43,244 nucleotides of DNA from Calothrix sp. CSU_2_0. Its GTDB lineage: Bacteria; Cyanobacteriota; Cyanobacteriia; Cyanobacteriales; Nostocaceae. Made by a program: the position numbers and the translations under genes. The notes under the pieces are model-generated. The model was not told the DNA's origin. It searched no databases and worked only from the letters and a program-made list of their open reading frames with translations. The stretch is from positions 1-43,244 of the forward strand of contig JAAUPE010000052.1 in the NCBI GenBank assembly GCA_012034595.1, written 5' to 3'. This document shows, piece by piece, positions 34,600 to 43,244 of this stretch. Numbering within the stretch: position 1 is the first letter of the stretch; every line of letters begins with the position of its first letter.

Positions 34600-36531
34600 C
34601 TAAGATTCTAAATCAGCTAATTCCATCCATCTTTCTGTCGCTTTATCAATAGCTTGTTTGAGTTCTTCGACTTGTTCATATAATTTCTGCACCTGTGTAT
34701 AATTTCCAGATGAAACATTAGCTATTGCTGTTTCAGCTTCAGATTTTTCGGCTTCTAATTGGGCAATTTTACCTTCAAGTTGTTCAAATTCGCGTTTTTC
34801 CCAATTTGACAACTTGCGTTTCTTTTTACCCTCGATTTTATTTTCCAAAAAATCTGTATTTTCTACATCAACATGCTTCGGTTTTTCCTTTGTCTCAATT
34901 GCTTGTTGGGCTTTTTCTTCCTCAGCTTTCTTATAATCGAGATAAATCGAATAATTACCTGGATACTGTCGGATATTTCCACCTGGTTCCAACGAGAAAA
35001 CTGTATCGATAGTACGATCTAAAAAATAGCGATCGTGGGAAACTACAATTACACAACCTGCAAAATCCTCTAAATATTCTTCCAATATTGCTAAGGTTTG
35101 CACATCCAAATCATTGGTAGGTTCATCTAATATTAGAACATTCGGCGCACCCATCAAAATTCGTAACAAAAATAACCGTCGTTTTTCTCCACCAGAAAGT
35201 TTGCTGATTGGTGCATATTGTTGATTACCGGGAAACAAAAACCGCTCTAACATTTGCGAAGCAGTAATCTGAGTTCCATCGGCAATCTTAATAAATTCCC
35301 CCTCTTCCTTGATATAGTCAATTACACGCTGATTTTCATTCAAAGCTGTCAGCAACTCATCAGAATGCTGGTCAAAATAACCGATATGAATAGTCGCACC
35401 AATATCTACCTTTCCAGAATCAGGTGTGTCTTTTCCGGTAATAATATTCATCAAAGTTGATTTTCCAGCCCCATTTTCGCCAATAATGCCAATTCTATCT
35501 TCCGGGCTAAATTCGTAAGTAAAATTTTTAATTAAAGTGCGATCGCGATAAGCTTTAGACACATTTTCAAGCTCAATTACTTTCTTCCCAATCCTTCTTG
35601 TCACTGTCGAGATATCAACTTTACCCAATCCTTCCTTAAAGTCAGTTTCCCGCATTGCTTGAATACGCTGAATCCGCGCTTTTTGCTTGGTACTTCTGGC
35701 TTTAGGACCACGTTTTAACCATTCCAATTCCCTTCGTAATACACCCTGAAATTTACGCTGACTACTAGCAGCAGAGTCTTCCGCTAAAGCTTTCTTTTCC
35801 AAATAATAAGAATAGTTGCCAGCAAAGCTATAAATATCACCTCGATCGATTTCAATAATCCGGTTAGTCACCTTATCCAAAAAATAGCGATCGTGAGTAA
35901 TTAACAATAAAGCTCCCCGATATCTATTCAAATAGCTTTGCAACCACTCCACCGAAAGCGCATCTAGATGGTTTGTCGGTTCATCCATTAATAATAAATC
36001 GGGTTCCGATAACAAAGCTGTTGCGAGAGCAATTCGCTTTCTATAACCACCCGATAAAGTCCCCACTATCGCATTAAAGTCAGTAATTCCTAACTTAGTC
36101 AAAATCACCTTTGCATTAGTTTCTAACTCCCAAGCACCAGTATTATCCATACGCTGCATCACCGTAGATAAGCGCGACATTAACTGATTATTTTCAGGAT
36201 TATGGGCTAATTTATCAGAGATTTCTTCATACTCCCGCACTAAAGTCATTTGTTCATTACTATCAGCAAAAACTTGCTCTAAAACAGTATGATTTTCATC
36301 AACCTCAGGCTGTTGTGGTAAGTAAATTACCTTCGCACCGGAATTAGTTAAAATCTGTCCAGAATCAATTGATTCTAGACCAGCAATCATTTTTAGTAGA
36401 GTCGATTTACCCGAACCATTAGTACCAATTAAGCCAACTTTATCATTTGCATCTAAACTTAAATTAGCATCGATTAAAATTTCTTTAATCCCAAAATCTT
36501 TTTTGACTGATTGGAGGGTGACAAGACTCAT
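34600..36531 (-). CDS. ABC-F family ATPase (Uup/EttA-type)
   Basis: A 643-residue soluble protein with two nucleotide-binding domains and no membrane helices. Domain 1 has GTNGSGKST, LSGGYRKR and LLMDEPTNH; domain 2 has GENGAGKST, LSGGEKRR and LILDEPTND. A linker rich in Lys/Arg lies between them, and a C-terminal coiled coil (about 565-640) is typical of Uup-like members. ABC-F proteins act on the ribosome or on nucleic acid rather than as transporters, rescuing or tuning translation. All ATPase motifs are intact. It is a single gene followed by a hairpin. Confidence 0.9.
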   Translation of the reverse strand: MSLVTLQSVKKDFGIKEILIDANLSLDANDKVGLIGTNGSGKSTLLKMIAGLESIDSGQILTNSGAKVIYLPQQPEVDENHTVLEQVFADSNEQMTLVREYEEISDKLAHNPENNQLMSRLSTVMQRMDNTGAWELETNAKVILTKLGITDFNAIVGTLSGGYRKRIALATALLSEPDLLLMDEPTNHLDALSVEWLQSYLNRYRGALLLITHDRYFLDKVTNRIIEIDRGDIYSFAGNYSYYLEKKALAEDSAASSQRKFQGVLRRELEWLKRGPKARSTKQKARIQRIQAMRETDFKEGLGKVDISTVTRRIGKKVIELENVSKAYRDRTLIKNFTYEFSPEDRIGIIGENGAGKSTLMNIITGKDTPDSGKVDIGATIHIGYFDQHSDELLTALNENQRVIDYIKEEGEFIKIADGTQITASQMLERFLFPGNQQYAPISKLSGGEKRRLFLLRILMGAPNVLILDEPTNDLDVQTLAILEEYLEDFAGCVIVVSHDRYFLDRTIDTVFSLEPGGNIRQYPGNYSIYLDYKKAEEEKAQQAIETKEKPKHVDVENTDFLENKIEGKKKRKLSNWEKREFEQLEGKIAQLEAEKSEAETAIANVSSGNYTQVQKLYEQVEELKQAIDKATERWMELADLES

Positions 36532-37120
36532 AATAATTAGTTAAAGTTTAAATTGAACAACGTTTTTACCAAAGAAATTAGAATTTGATTTATTCTTACT
36601 TACAGTATTGTAGAGTAGGTAGAATGTAGATGCGGAGCGGCTTTTCAAAGTAATCCTAACTCACCAAAAGCTTGATAGTGTGAGGTTCAAAATAGTACAT
36701 TCCGAGAACAGGTAACACATCCTACATATATTTTCAATAATCAAACGGGATTCCCATATCAGATAAAGTCTGTACGGTAAATAGTTTAACGTTTTTTTGG
36801 TCAATGCCAAGCGATACGCAGTTGGGATGTTGAGAATATAGGCTTTTCCCGTCACGTACCAAATGCGATCGCGACCCAAAATATAATAAATTATGGTGCG
36901 TTAGGCTTCGCTAACAGTAGCTTACAGGAAACTCTCGAACTCTTCATTTGCGATCGCACTACAGATATTGCAATCCCTAGAAATCTGGTTTCTCCCTCGA
37001 CACGAAAACATTAAGGAAAGCAAAAAACCGAGTTTTTTGAGATTTCACTAATCAACTAAATATTCTAAAAATCGCTAATTGAGTCTCCCATATCCCCAAC
37101 AGGGATGTAGGAGAACACAA
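36532..37120. other. Intergenic region, no gene found
   Basis: I see no gene. The region has one HIP1 site near 36867, another near 36951, a worn TGCGTTAGGCTTCGCTAACA repeat near 36897, and an AAAAACCGAGTTTTTT hairpin near 37025. An open frame at 36661-36879 has no protein-like features. Confidence 0.5.
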
Positions 37121-37696
37121 TTACTTACCCGTAAACCAAGCTTCCAAATCCTCAATAGCAGTAAAATCTAGCAAAGCTTCACCCAATTCCTCCAACTGTG
37201 GAATTGGCAAATTCTCAATCCGTTCTTGCAGTTGAGGAGACAAAGAACCAAAACGACGGTTAAGTAGACGATTTAGCATAGCTAATTCTCCTTGCTTTCT
37301 TCCTCGTTCAATACCTTGTTCAATACCTTGTTCCATCCAACTGGTGACTATTTGCATAACATCCTCCTGCTGTGTTGATTCAATCGTAGCAAGTTCTGCT
37401 TCAAAGCGTATTTTCTCTTCCGGGTTTAATTTGATGTAGGTATCAATAAATCCCGATATTAATTGTATTTGTGCTGGATTTAGTCCTAGACTTACAAGCA
37501 ATTGTAATGACATCAGCTTAACTAGAGGACGCTCTTGAGTATCCATTCGCATTTTCGACATTAAAGCACTAGCTAAGGGATTTCGCTGATGTACAAAAGC
37601 TTGCCATTGTAATTGATTTAACTGGACAACTTCGTAGTTAAATTCCAAAATTTTCTTATTCGGACCGGAATAACTCGATCTAACCCTGTAGCTCAA
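37121..37696 (-). CDS. Rpn/DUF4351-type nuclease-family protein, N-terminally truncated
   Basis: A 191-residue remnant of a PD-(D/E)XK 'Rpn' recombination-promoting nuclease-type protein. It keeps the middle region (FNYEVVQLNQLQWQAF, MRMDTQERPLVKLMSLQLL, LISGFIDTYIKLNPEE), the GIEQGIERGRKQGE linker, and the DUF4351 tail (LNRRFGSLSPQLQERIENLP). The N-terminal half, which carries the nuclease residues, is missing. The only start is a TTG, and upstream frames show no nuclease sequence, so this is a true 5' deletion rather than a frameshift. Probably not active as a nuclease. Confidence 0.75.
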   Translation of the reverse strand: MSYRVRSSYSGPNKKILEFNYEVVQLNQLQWQAFVHQRNPLASALMSKMRMDTQERPLVKLMSLQLLVSLGLNPAQIQLISGFIDTYIKLNPEEKIRFEAELATIESTQQEDVMQIVTSWMEQGIEQGIERGRKQGELAMLNRLLNRRFGSLSPQLQERIENLPIPQLEELGEALLDFTAIEDLEAWFTGK

Positions 37697-37816
37697 GTTG
37701 TTACAGTCATCACGATCGCTAAGACGAAATTGTGGTCAAACCAAATCCTTCCTTTGGGTTAACACAATCCCAACACTAAATTTAAAGGTCTTTTTTTGGG
37801 CTTTTGCCCCCAAGAT

Positions 37817-37842
37817 ATTTAATTAAAATATTTTAGTTAAAT
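37817..37842. promoter_or_regulatory. AT-rich 26-bp dyad upstream of the secreted repeat protein
   Basis: ATTTAATTAAAAT (37817-37829) is inverted with one mismatch in 37830-37842. It lies about 105 bp before the start at 37949. It may be a regulator site or simply AT-rich DNA. Confidence 0.3.
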
Positions 37843-37948
37843 CCGGTTGGGGTAATTTTAGAGGTGTATGTATCTGTATATATATTTGATGGTCTGAAAT
37901 TAGTTTTACTTTTTACCAAACAACACACAACTAACAAGGTATATAACA

Positions 37949-38290
37949 ATGTTGAAAAAATCTTTGATTCTCGGTTTACTGGCAGCGATCGCAATTGCAC
38001 CAGCAGCATTCGCAGGTAACCAAACCCAGGAAAACGCAGACAATACCAATATCAGCGCAACCAATGTTGGCAGAGGTAACAAAATCCGTATTATCAACAG
38101 AACCTACGTCATCCAATCACAAGGAAGAAGAGCTAGAAAGCTATTGTGTCAATCCCCCAGCAATCAAGCTCAAGGAAACGTAACAAATACCGCGATCGCA
38201 GCTACAAATATTGGAAATCGCAACCGCATCAGAATCAATAACGTCAACAGCGTTGTTCAAGGTCAATCTGTGGATTGTTCCAAAAAATAA
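37949..38290 (+). CDS. Small secreted protein with two Asn/Ile-rich repeats
   Basis: A 113-residue protein with a clear signal peptide (MLKKSLILGLLAAIAIAPAAFAG). The mature part is an internal duplication: NTNISATNVGRGNKIRI (about 33-49) and NTAIAATNIGNRNRIRI (about 80-96). Each half is followed by a Val/Gln stretch and one Cys, so a disulfide is possible. Alternating Asn/Ile and Gly spacing recalls beta-helix or curlin-like amyloid repeats, but no family is certain. An AAGG sits about 13 bases upstream of ATG. A long inverted repeat begins directly after the stop. Probably periplasmic or extracellular. Confidence 0.65.
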   Translation: MLKKSLILGLLAAIAIAPAAFAGNQTQENADNTNISATNVGRGNKIRIINRTYVIQSQGRRARKLLCQSPSNQAQGNVTNTAIAATNIGNRNRIRINNVNSVVQGQSVDCSKK

Positions 38291-38391
38291 AGGTTCTTCA
38301 GTACTTGTTGTAGCTATTGTTTGATAGTTTTTTTTAACATACTATTACATTGCATTACTAATAATTTGGCATAACAAGTACTGAAAAACCT
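38291..38391. repeat. Large inverted repeat directly after the secreted-protein gene
   Basis: The 19-base arm at 38291-38309 (AGGTTCTTCAGTACTTGTT) is inverted at 38373-38391 with one mismatch. The loop holds a weaker hairpin with a T8 run. It begins at the first base after the TAA stop. It may be a 101-bp MITE-like unit or a structured 3' UTR. Confidence 0.65.
38309..38335 (+). terminator. Terminator-like hairpin with T8 run
   Basis: AGCTAT and ATAGTT can pair (one G-T pair) around TGTTTG, directly followed by eight Ts at 38328-38335. It lies inside the large inverted repeat and suits termination of the secreted-protein transcript, though the stem is weak. Confidence 0.45.
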
Positions 38392-38487
38392 CTTGAATTG
38401 TTAGCAGCATATGCCTTTAGGGGCACGACATTGTCGCACCCCCAACATTAGTATTTTAGAACTGGGAAATTAGATTCCGGTTCTCAA

Positions 38488-38820
38488 TTACCAGCCTTTA
38501 TCAGCTTGCGAAATTACGTAAGCTGCAACATCCGCAATTTGATCGGGTTTCAAACGTCCTTTGAAAGCAGGCATTGCATTTTTACCACCTGTAACTTGGG
38601 TGATAATCGCTTCTTCCGAATACATGCTGTACTTTTCTAAAGCGTCTTTTTTCAAAGTCTTATTGGCTTGAACCAGGTTCTTACCCCCAGCATGGCATGA
38701 AGCACAGTTCGCACTGAATATCTTCGCTCCACTCGCTGCATCACCAGCAAAAGCAGGACGGCTAAATGCAAAAGTGAAAATTGCCATGCCTAACAGCAAT
38801 ATCGAAACAATTCTTTTCAT
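38488..38820 (-). CDS. petJ: Cytochrome c6 (PetJ)
   Basis: From ATG 38820 (GAGGA box upstream), the 110-residue precursor has a signal peptide ending RPAFA and a mature class I c-type cytochrome starting [14 protein letters not shown]. Haem is attached by C39-A-S-C42-H43; the axial Met is Met83 in NAMPAF. It carries electrons in the thylakoid lumen from cytochrome b6f to photosystem I or oxidase, as an alternative to plastocyanin. Cyanobacterial petJ is often copper-repressed; no such site could be recognised. An ATG seven codons upstream would only lengthen the leader. It stands alone. Confidence 0.94.
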   Translation of the reverse strand: MKRIVSILLLGMAIFTFAFSRPAFAGDAASGAKIFSANCASCHAGGKNLVQANKTLKKDALEKYSMYSEEAIITQVTGGKNAMPAFKGRLKPDQIADVAAYVISQADKGW

Positions 38821-39037
38821 TACGTGTTTCCTCTGTAACAAAAAATGATTAAGTGTTATCTTCCCTTAAATATTCTCTTGTTCGAGCTATGGATAGTCAA
38901 ACGACAAGCTGTCATACTTTATGCAAATGCTTTCGGAATATAAATATTAGTTAATTTTTGTCACATTGAAGTTGGAATTGCTTGCCATCGGCTATTTTAT
39001 CTCCCGTAAACCGTAATTCTAAAATTAATGTATAAAA

Positions 39038-39596
<559 letters not shown>

Positions 39597-39633
39597 AATC
39601 TCAATTTTTAGTTACTATACCAAAATTTTGATT

Positions 39634-39686
39634 CCAATGCCCAATGCCCAATTCCCAATGCCCAATGCCCAATGCCCAATCCCAAT
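39634..39686. repeat. Heptamer array CCCAATG
   Basis: About seven units of CCCAATG, with CCCAATT variants, end six bases before the stop of the sigma factor gene. The same word, as ATTGGGC, recurs near 26940 and in the array inside priA at the window end. Confidence 0.85.
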
Positions 39687-39691
39687 TCAAA

Positions 39692-40825
39692 TTAAATCAA
39701 CCAACCTTTCAACCTCTTAGCAATATGAGGACGACGAAGTTTTCGCATTGCTTTACTTTGAATTTGCCGAACCCTCTCGCGAGAAAGATTGAACATATTG
39801 CCTACTTCTTCTAACGTGCAAGGTTCGCTCGTTGTTAAACCATAGCGCAATGAAATTACATCTTTTTCCCGTGGTGTTAATACATCACCCAAAACTTCCC
39901 ATATTTCCTGACGCATCATGCTTTCGTTCATTTTTGCTTCAGGGGATTGATTATCTTCGTCTTCTAGCAAATCCATCAACTCGGTGTCTTCTTCTTTACC
40001 AACGCGATGGTTTAAAGAAAGTGCTTGACGACGAAGTTGCTGAAGTTGACGTAATTGAGTCGGAGGAATTTCGAGGATTTCCGCAAGTTCGACTTCGCTA
40101 GGATTACGTCCAAGTTGCTGTTTGAGTTCGCGCTGTGCCTTTTTTAGCTTGTTGAGTTTCTCGACAATATGGATTGGTAAACGAATTGTTCGCGCATCAT
40201 TTGCGATCGCACGGGTTATCGCTTGACGAATCCACCAATAAGCATAAGTTGAGAATTTATATCCTTTGTCGGGGTCAAATTTTTCGGTAGCACGGTTTAA
40301 ACCCATTGCTCCTTCTTGAATTAAATCCAGAAAAGGAACTCCACGATTGAGGTAGCGTTTGGCAATTGATACTACTAAACGCAAATTCGAGCGAATCATT
40401 TTGCGTTTGGCAACTCTACCCTGGTACAAGCGACTTTCTAATTGTCGCTCTGTCATCCCTAAATGCTCCGCAACCATTGCCCTGGTGGCTGGTTGCGGAG
40501 AATCCTGTTGTAATGAAGCTTGTAATTCGCGGACTTCTTCGAGAAATCTGACTCTTCTGGCTAACTCGACTTCTTCGTCGGGTTTGAGCAACGGATAACG
40601 AGCCATTTCTTTAAAAAATGCTCCGACTGCATCATCATGCTCGGTTTTATTATAACCAGAAGGACGGGCAGCTCCCATTTGGTCGCCATCACGCTCGTCA
40701 TTGTCTGTAATTAACGCTTCTTCATCGGCTACTGCCTCTAAAATTTCGAGGGATGGTTCTTCGATATCAACAGTAGGAGTGTCGATGATTTCGATAGTTC
40801 CCAATTCAGCAATATTCATAAGCAT
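39692..40825 (-). CDS. RNA polymerase sigma factor, RpoD/SigA family (group 2 likely)
   Basis: A 377-residue sigma-70. An acidic N-terminal region is followed by region 1.2 (DAVGAFFKEMARYPLL), region 2 with the core-binding and -10 melting motifs (SNLRLVVSIAKRYLNRG, FLDLIQEGAMGLNRATEKFD, YKFSTYAYWWIRQAITRAI), region 3, and region 4 with RERVRQIQSKAMRKLR. It lacks the long region 1.1/non-conserved insert of primary sigma, so group 2 is likely. It directs polymerase to promoters, probably under nutrient or stress conditions. An ATG two codons in (40819) is equally possible. Confidence 0.9.
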   Translation of the reverse strand: MLMNIAELGTIEIIDTPTVDIEEPSLEILEAVADEEALITDNDERDGDQMGAARPSGYNKTEHDDAVGAFFKEMARYPLLKPDEEVELARRVRFLEEVRELQASLQQDSPQPATRAMVAEHLGMTERQLESRLYQGRVAKRKMIRSNLRLVVSIAKRYLNRGVPFLDLIQEGAMGLNRATEKFDPDKGYKFSTYAYWWIRQAITRAIANDARTIRLPIHIVEKLNKLKKAQRELKQQLGRNPSEVELAEILEIPPTQLRQLQQLRRQALSLNHRVGKEEDTELMDLLEDEDNQSPEAKMNESMMRQEIWEVLGDVLTPREKDVISLRYGLTTSEPCTLEEVGNMFNLSRERVRQIQSKAMRKLRRPHIAKRLKGWLI

Positions 40826-41803
40826 CTGTGAGGAATGGTTGCTTTTGTTGGTACATAATCCATTGGTAATTACACTTGTGCAGTATGTAGACTTTACCCA
40901 TAACTAAACAGGTGTTTTGCTTTCATAACAAAAACCAATGTTTTTGCCCAAAAATTCTGCTCTATCTTTTATTTACACAGGTCTTTGTATTTAACCGAAA
41001 GACCTACTACTCTTACAAAGCTAACTTTTGCACCATAAGAGTGTTACAAAATTTAACTACTAGACTTAGATATCGAACTTTTGGAGATATGGTGGCTCTG
41101 TTATCTTAAGATATAGATTTTCAGCCTCAGAACATTCTTTATTCTTTTTCTTAATTAGAAGATATGTCAAACCCTCCTTCATCAAAATTACTTAAACTTA
41201 ACAAAGATAAAATTAAATCCTGCGCCACTCCCCAAAGTTTAAATCAAAACTTAAAACAATCTATAATTTTTTCAATTATCTGAATTATCGTGATTTGGCT
41301 AACAAAGAGATAAAATCTTTGCGGTGAGAAATAAATCCTAATTTTTTCGCCAAACTTATTTGTATGGCTGTTTAAACAAAGACAAATAACTCAAATAAAC
41401 TGACCCTGCCTAAAAGCATCTCATATCCTTAAATTATTGAGTATCTATCAATAGGGGGAAAAGGCGCTATACCTGATTTAATACCCGGAGAGAAATATAG
41501 TATACAGCACCATGAGATTATTAAATGTATCTTGCTTGTGTTGAAAAAGTATTCCCTGTTAGTCAATTATAATTATTTTTTTGGTGACGGGGTACTTTGT
41601 ATAGGAAACTTATCAAGTATTATGTCTGACAAAAGTATTGCTAATTACAATTTTTGATAGTTAATTGTTAAAGATTCAAGGTGATACCGATTTAAGATGA
41701 AGACGCATATCTCCCTATAAATTAGAGAGGTATTAAGGGGTCAAAAAATAGCTTAACAATATCCAAATAACCAAATAAGAATATTCGTTATAATTTAAAG
41801 ACT
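40826..41803. other. Long AT-rich intergenic region between sigma factor and priA
   Basis: Almost 1 kb between divergent genes holds no convincing gene; a 39-codon frame at 41164-41283 has no protein signature. A weak dyad with TCTCCCTATAAATTAGAGAG lies near 41710. The region should hold the promoters of both genes, and its length leaves room for long leaders or a small RNA. Confidence 0.45.
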
Positions 41804-43244
41804 ATGTATATAGATGATGTAAATTTAGCCCCGTTGCCAGTTGCAGAACTTGGGCAAGGATACAACAATCGCCAAATCACCAAGCGATGGGTAGAAGTTT
41901 TAGTCGATTGTCCAGGTGCGACGGGACTATTTACATACCGATTGCCAGAACAATTAGAAGTCAAATCTGGTGATATTCTCAGCGTCCCATTTGCTGCCCA
42001 AGTAGTTGGTGGGATTGCAATTCGGTTACTTGAACAGCCACCAGCAGATATTGCCATAGATAAAATTCGTGATGTCGAAGATGTGGTGAGTGCAGGCTTT
42101 TTTCCTCCTGCTTACTGGGAGTTATTGAACAAAGTTGCCAAGTATTACTACACTCCCCTGATTCAAGTTGTGCGAGTAGCATTACCACCAGGTTTATTGG
42201 GGCGATCGCAACGTCGAATCCGCTTGGTTCAAGGAATCCCTGCTGTTCCTTCTTACCTAAGTCAAACAGCACGACAAATATTCGATTTGCTCAAAGCCCA
42301 ACCCGCAGGTGACTACAGTTACAATTATCTCCAACGTCAAGTCAAAGCTGCATATCGTGCAGTGCGCGAACTAACTCGCTACGGTTTAGTCGAAAGCTAT
42401 CTGGAAGCACCAAAACTCAGCCGTCCCAAACTCCAAAAATCTGTTACTCTCACAAATTACACCCTCGCACGGGACATTACCACCCGTCAACAGGAAATCT
42501 TAGAAGTATTACGACGACATGGGGGGGAAATGTGGCAAAGTGAACTTCTCCAAGCTTCCAGCGCCAGTTCATCCACCCTGAAAAGCCTAGCAGATAAAGG
42601 TTATGTTGTCATCGAAGAACGGGAAATACTCCGTCGCGAATCCCCCAAAAACACCGGAGAATTAACCGGAGAGCAAGTAAAAACCCTGACACCAGACCAA
42701 ACCCAAGTACTCGAATCGATCCAACAAACTAGCCAACACGCAACCATCCTGCTACATGGTGTCACAGGTTCGGGGAAAACCGAAGTTTACCTGCAAGCAA
42801 TATCTCCCCTACTCAACCAAGGCAAATCAGCCCTAGTTCTCGTTCCCGAAATTGGACTCACACCTCAACTGACGGATCGATTTCGCGATCGCTTTGGGAA
42901 TAAGGTTAGTGTTTATCACAGTGCCCTCTCCGATGGTGAACGCTACGACACCTGGAGGCAAATGCTGACGGGGGAACCTCAAATAGTAATTGGTACTCGT
43001 AGTGCTGTCTTTGCCCCTTTACCCAATCTCGGTTTAATTATCCTCGACGAAGAACATGATTCTTCCTTCAAGCAGGATTCCCCCATTCCCACATATCATG
43101 CCCGCAGTGTTGCTCAATGGCGATCTGAATTAGAAAATTGTCCTCTATTATTGGGTTCGGCAACTCCTTCGTTAGAAAGTTGGATAGCTGCAATGGGCAA
43201 TGGGGCAAGGGGCAAGGGGCAATGGGCAAGGGGCAATGGGCAAT
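41804..43244 (+). CDS. priA: Primosomal helicase PriA, 5' part (runs off window)
   Basis: ATG at 41804 opens a frame of 480 codons still open at the window end. The N-terminal 3'-DNA-binding domain (WVEVLVDCPGATGLFTYRLP, SVPFAAQVVGGI) and a winged-helix region are followed by the helicase core: Walker A HGVTGSGKTE at about residue 319, ALVLVPEIGLTPQL, GTRSAVFAPL, the DEEH box LDEEHDSSFKQ (about 415) and LGSATPSLESW. PriA reloads the replisome at stalled forks. The last 19 codons are a heptamer-like array (AMGNGARGKGQWARG), an insertion just after motif III. The C-terminal zinc-binding part lies outside. Confidence 0.92.
   Translation, partial: MYIDDVNLAPLPVAELGQGYNNRQITKRWVEVLVDCPGATGLFTYRLPEQLEVKSGDILSVPFAAQVVGGIAIRLLEQPPADIAIDKIRDVEDVVSAGFFPPAYWELLNKVAKYYYTPLIQVVRVALPPGLLGRSQRRIRLVQGIPAVPSYLSQTARQIFDLLKAQPAGDYSYNYLQRQVKAAYRAVRELTRYGLVESYLEAPKLSRPKLQKSVTLTNYTLARDITTRQQEILEVLRRHGGEMWQSELLQASSASSSTLKSLADKGYVVIEEREILRRESPKNTGELTGEQVKTLTPDQTQVLESIQQTSQHATILLHGVTGSGKTEVYLQAISPLLNQGKSALVLVPEIGLTPQLTDRFRDRFGNKVSVYHSALSDGERYDTWRQMLTGEPQIVIGTRSAVFAPLPNLGLIILDEEHDSSFKQDSPIPTYHARSVAQWRSELENCPLLLGSATPSLESWIAAMGNGARGKGQWARGNGQ
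43189..43244. repeat. GGGCAAT/GGGCAAG heptamer-type array inside priA
   Basis: About eight units of GGGCAAT/GGGCAAG type run to the window edge in the priA reading frame. It codes a Gly/Ala/Arg/Asn-rich stretch not expected in PriA. The array may continue outside, and it is not known here whether the frame stays open after it. Confidence 0.8.

Noticed and set aside
36661-36879. 72-codon minus-strand frame
   Set aside because: No domain, signal or start site; contains common dispersed repeat words.
37697-37800. Search for a frameshifted nuclease domain upstream of the Rpn fragment
   Set aside because: None of the three minus-strand frames shows PD-(D/E)XK sequence, so the loss is a real truncation.
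40912-41109. 65-codon plus-strand frame before priA
   Set aside because: Cys/Phe/Tyr-rich translation of AT-rich spacer with no start signal.
41164-41283. 39-codon plus-strand frame MSNPPSSKLLKLNKD
   Set aside because: Weak ribosome site, low-complexity Lys/Asn composition; could be chance in AT-rich DNA.

Overview
The window looks like chromosomal DNA of a filamentous cyanobacterium, probably of the Nostoc/Calothrix type. Reasons: more than fifteen HIP1 octamers (GCGATCGC); several 7-bp short tandem repeat arrays; many small palindromic or MITE-like repeats; and typical cyanobacterial genes (cytochrome c6, SLH-domain porin, DUF2808 protein, RpoD-like sigma factor, RppA/RppB-like two-component pair). 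Base composition is AT-rich. I see no rRNA, tRNA or CRISPR array. Species cannot be named from the sequence alone.

Layout. 1-2.8 kb: an EVE-domain protein, a MITE-like element and a histidine phosphatase. 2.8-11.8 kb (all minus strand): a probable surface-glycan locus, in transcription order ugd, two related GT-B glycosyltransferases, a GT4, a GT2 and an MsbA/HepA-like ABC exporter. The GT4 and GT2 each look broken by one missing base in a homopolymer. 12-18.4 kb: a DUF2808 protein, an SLH/OprB-type porin that is also frameshifted, a receiver-only response regulator, and an OmpR regulator/histidine kinase pair, with three MITE-like insertions between them. 18.5-23 kb: a membrane GTPase with a DUF697-like tail, an SLH protein and a cation/proton antiporter fused to a UspA domain. 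23-24.7 kb: a solo TnpB with a divergent small gene and an 18-bp palindrome between them. 24.7-34.1 kb: an RND pump with its adaptor, flanked by two related PAS histidine kinases, one of which has lost key ATPase residues. 34.6-43.2 kb: an ABC-F ATPase, a truncated Rpn/DUF4351 protein, a small secreted repeat protein, cytochrome c6, a GNAT acetyltransferase, a sigma factor and the 5' part of priA, which runs off the window.

How it fits together. The ugd-GT-ABC block reads as one polysaccharide or glycolipid assembly and export pathway: UDP-sugar oxidation, sequential sugar transfer, then export. The RND pump and adaptor form a second export system without a visible outer-membrane partner. Repeats have repeatedly shaped genes here: heptamer arrays form the end of a response regulator and lie inside priA, and a GC-rich palindrome forms the start of tnpB. 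MITEs lie directly upstream of the short response regulator and near the porin. The three homopolymer or near-homopolymer frameshifts could be true decay, slippage-based switching or read errors; the sequence alone cannot decide.
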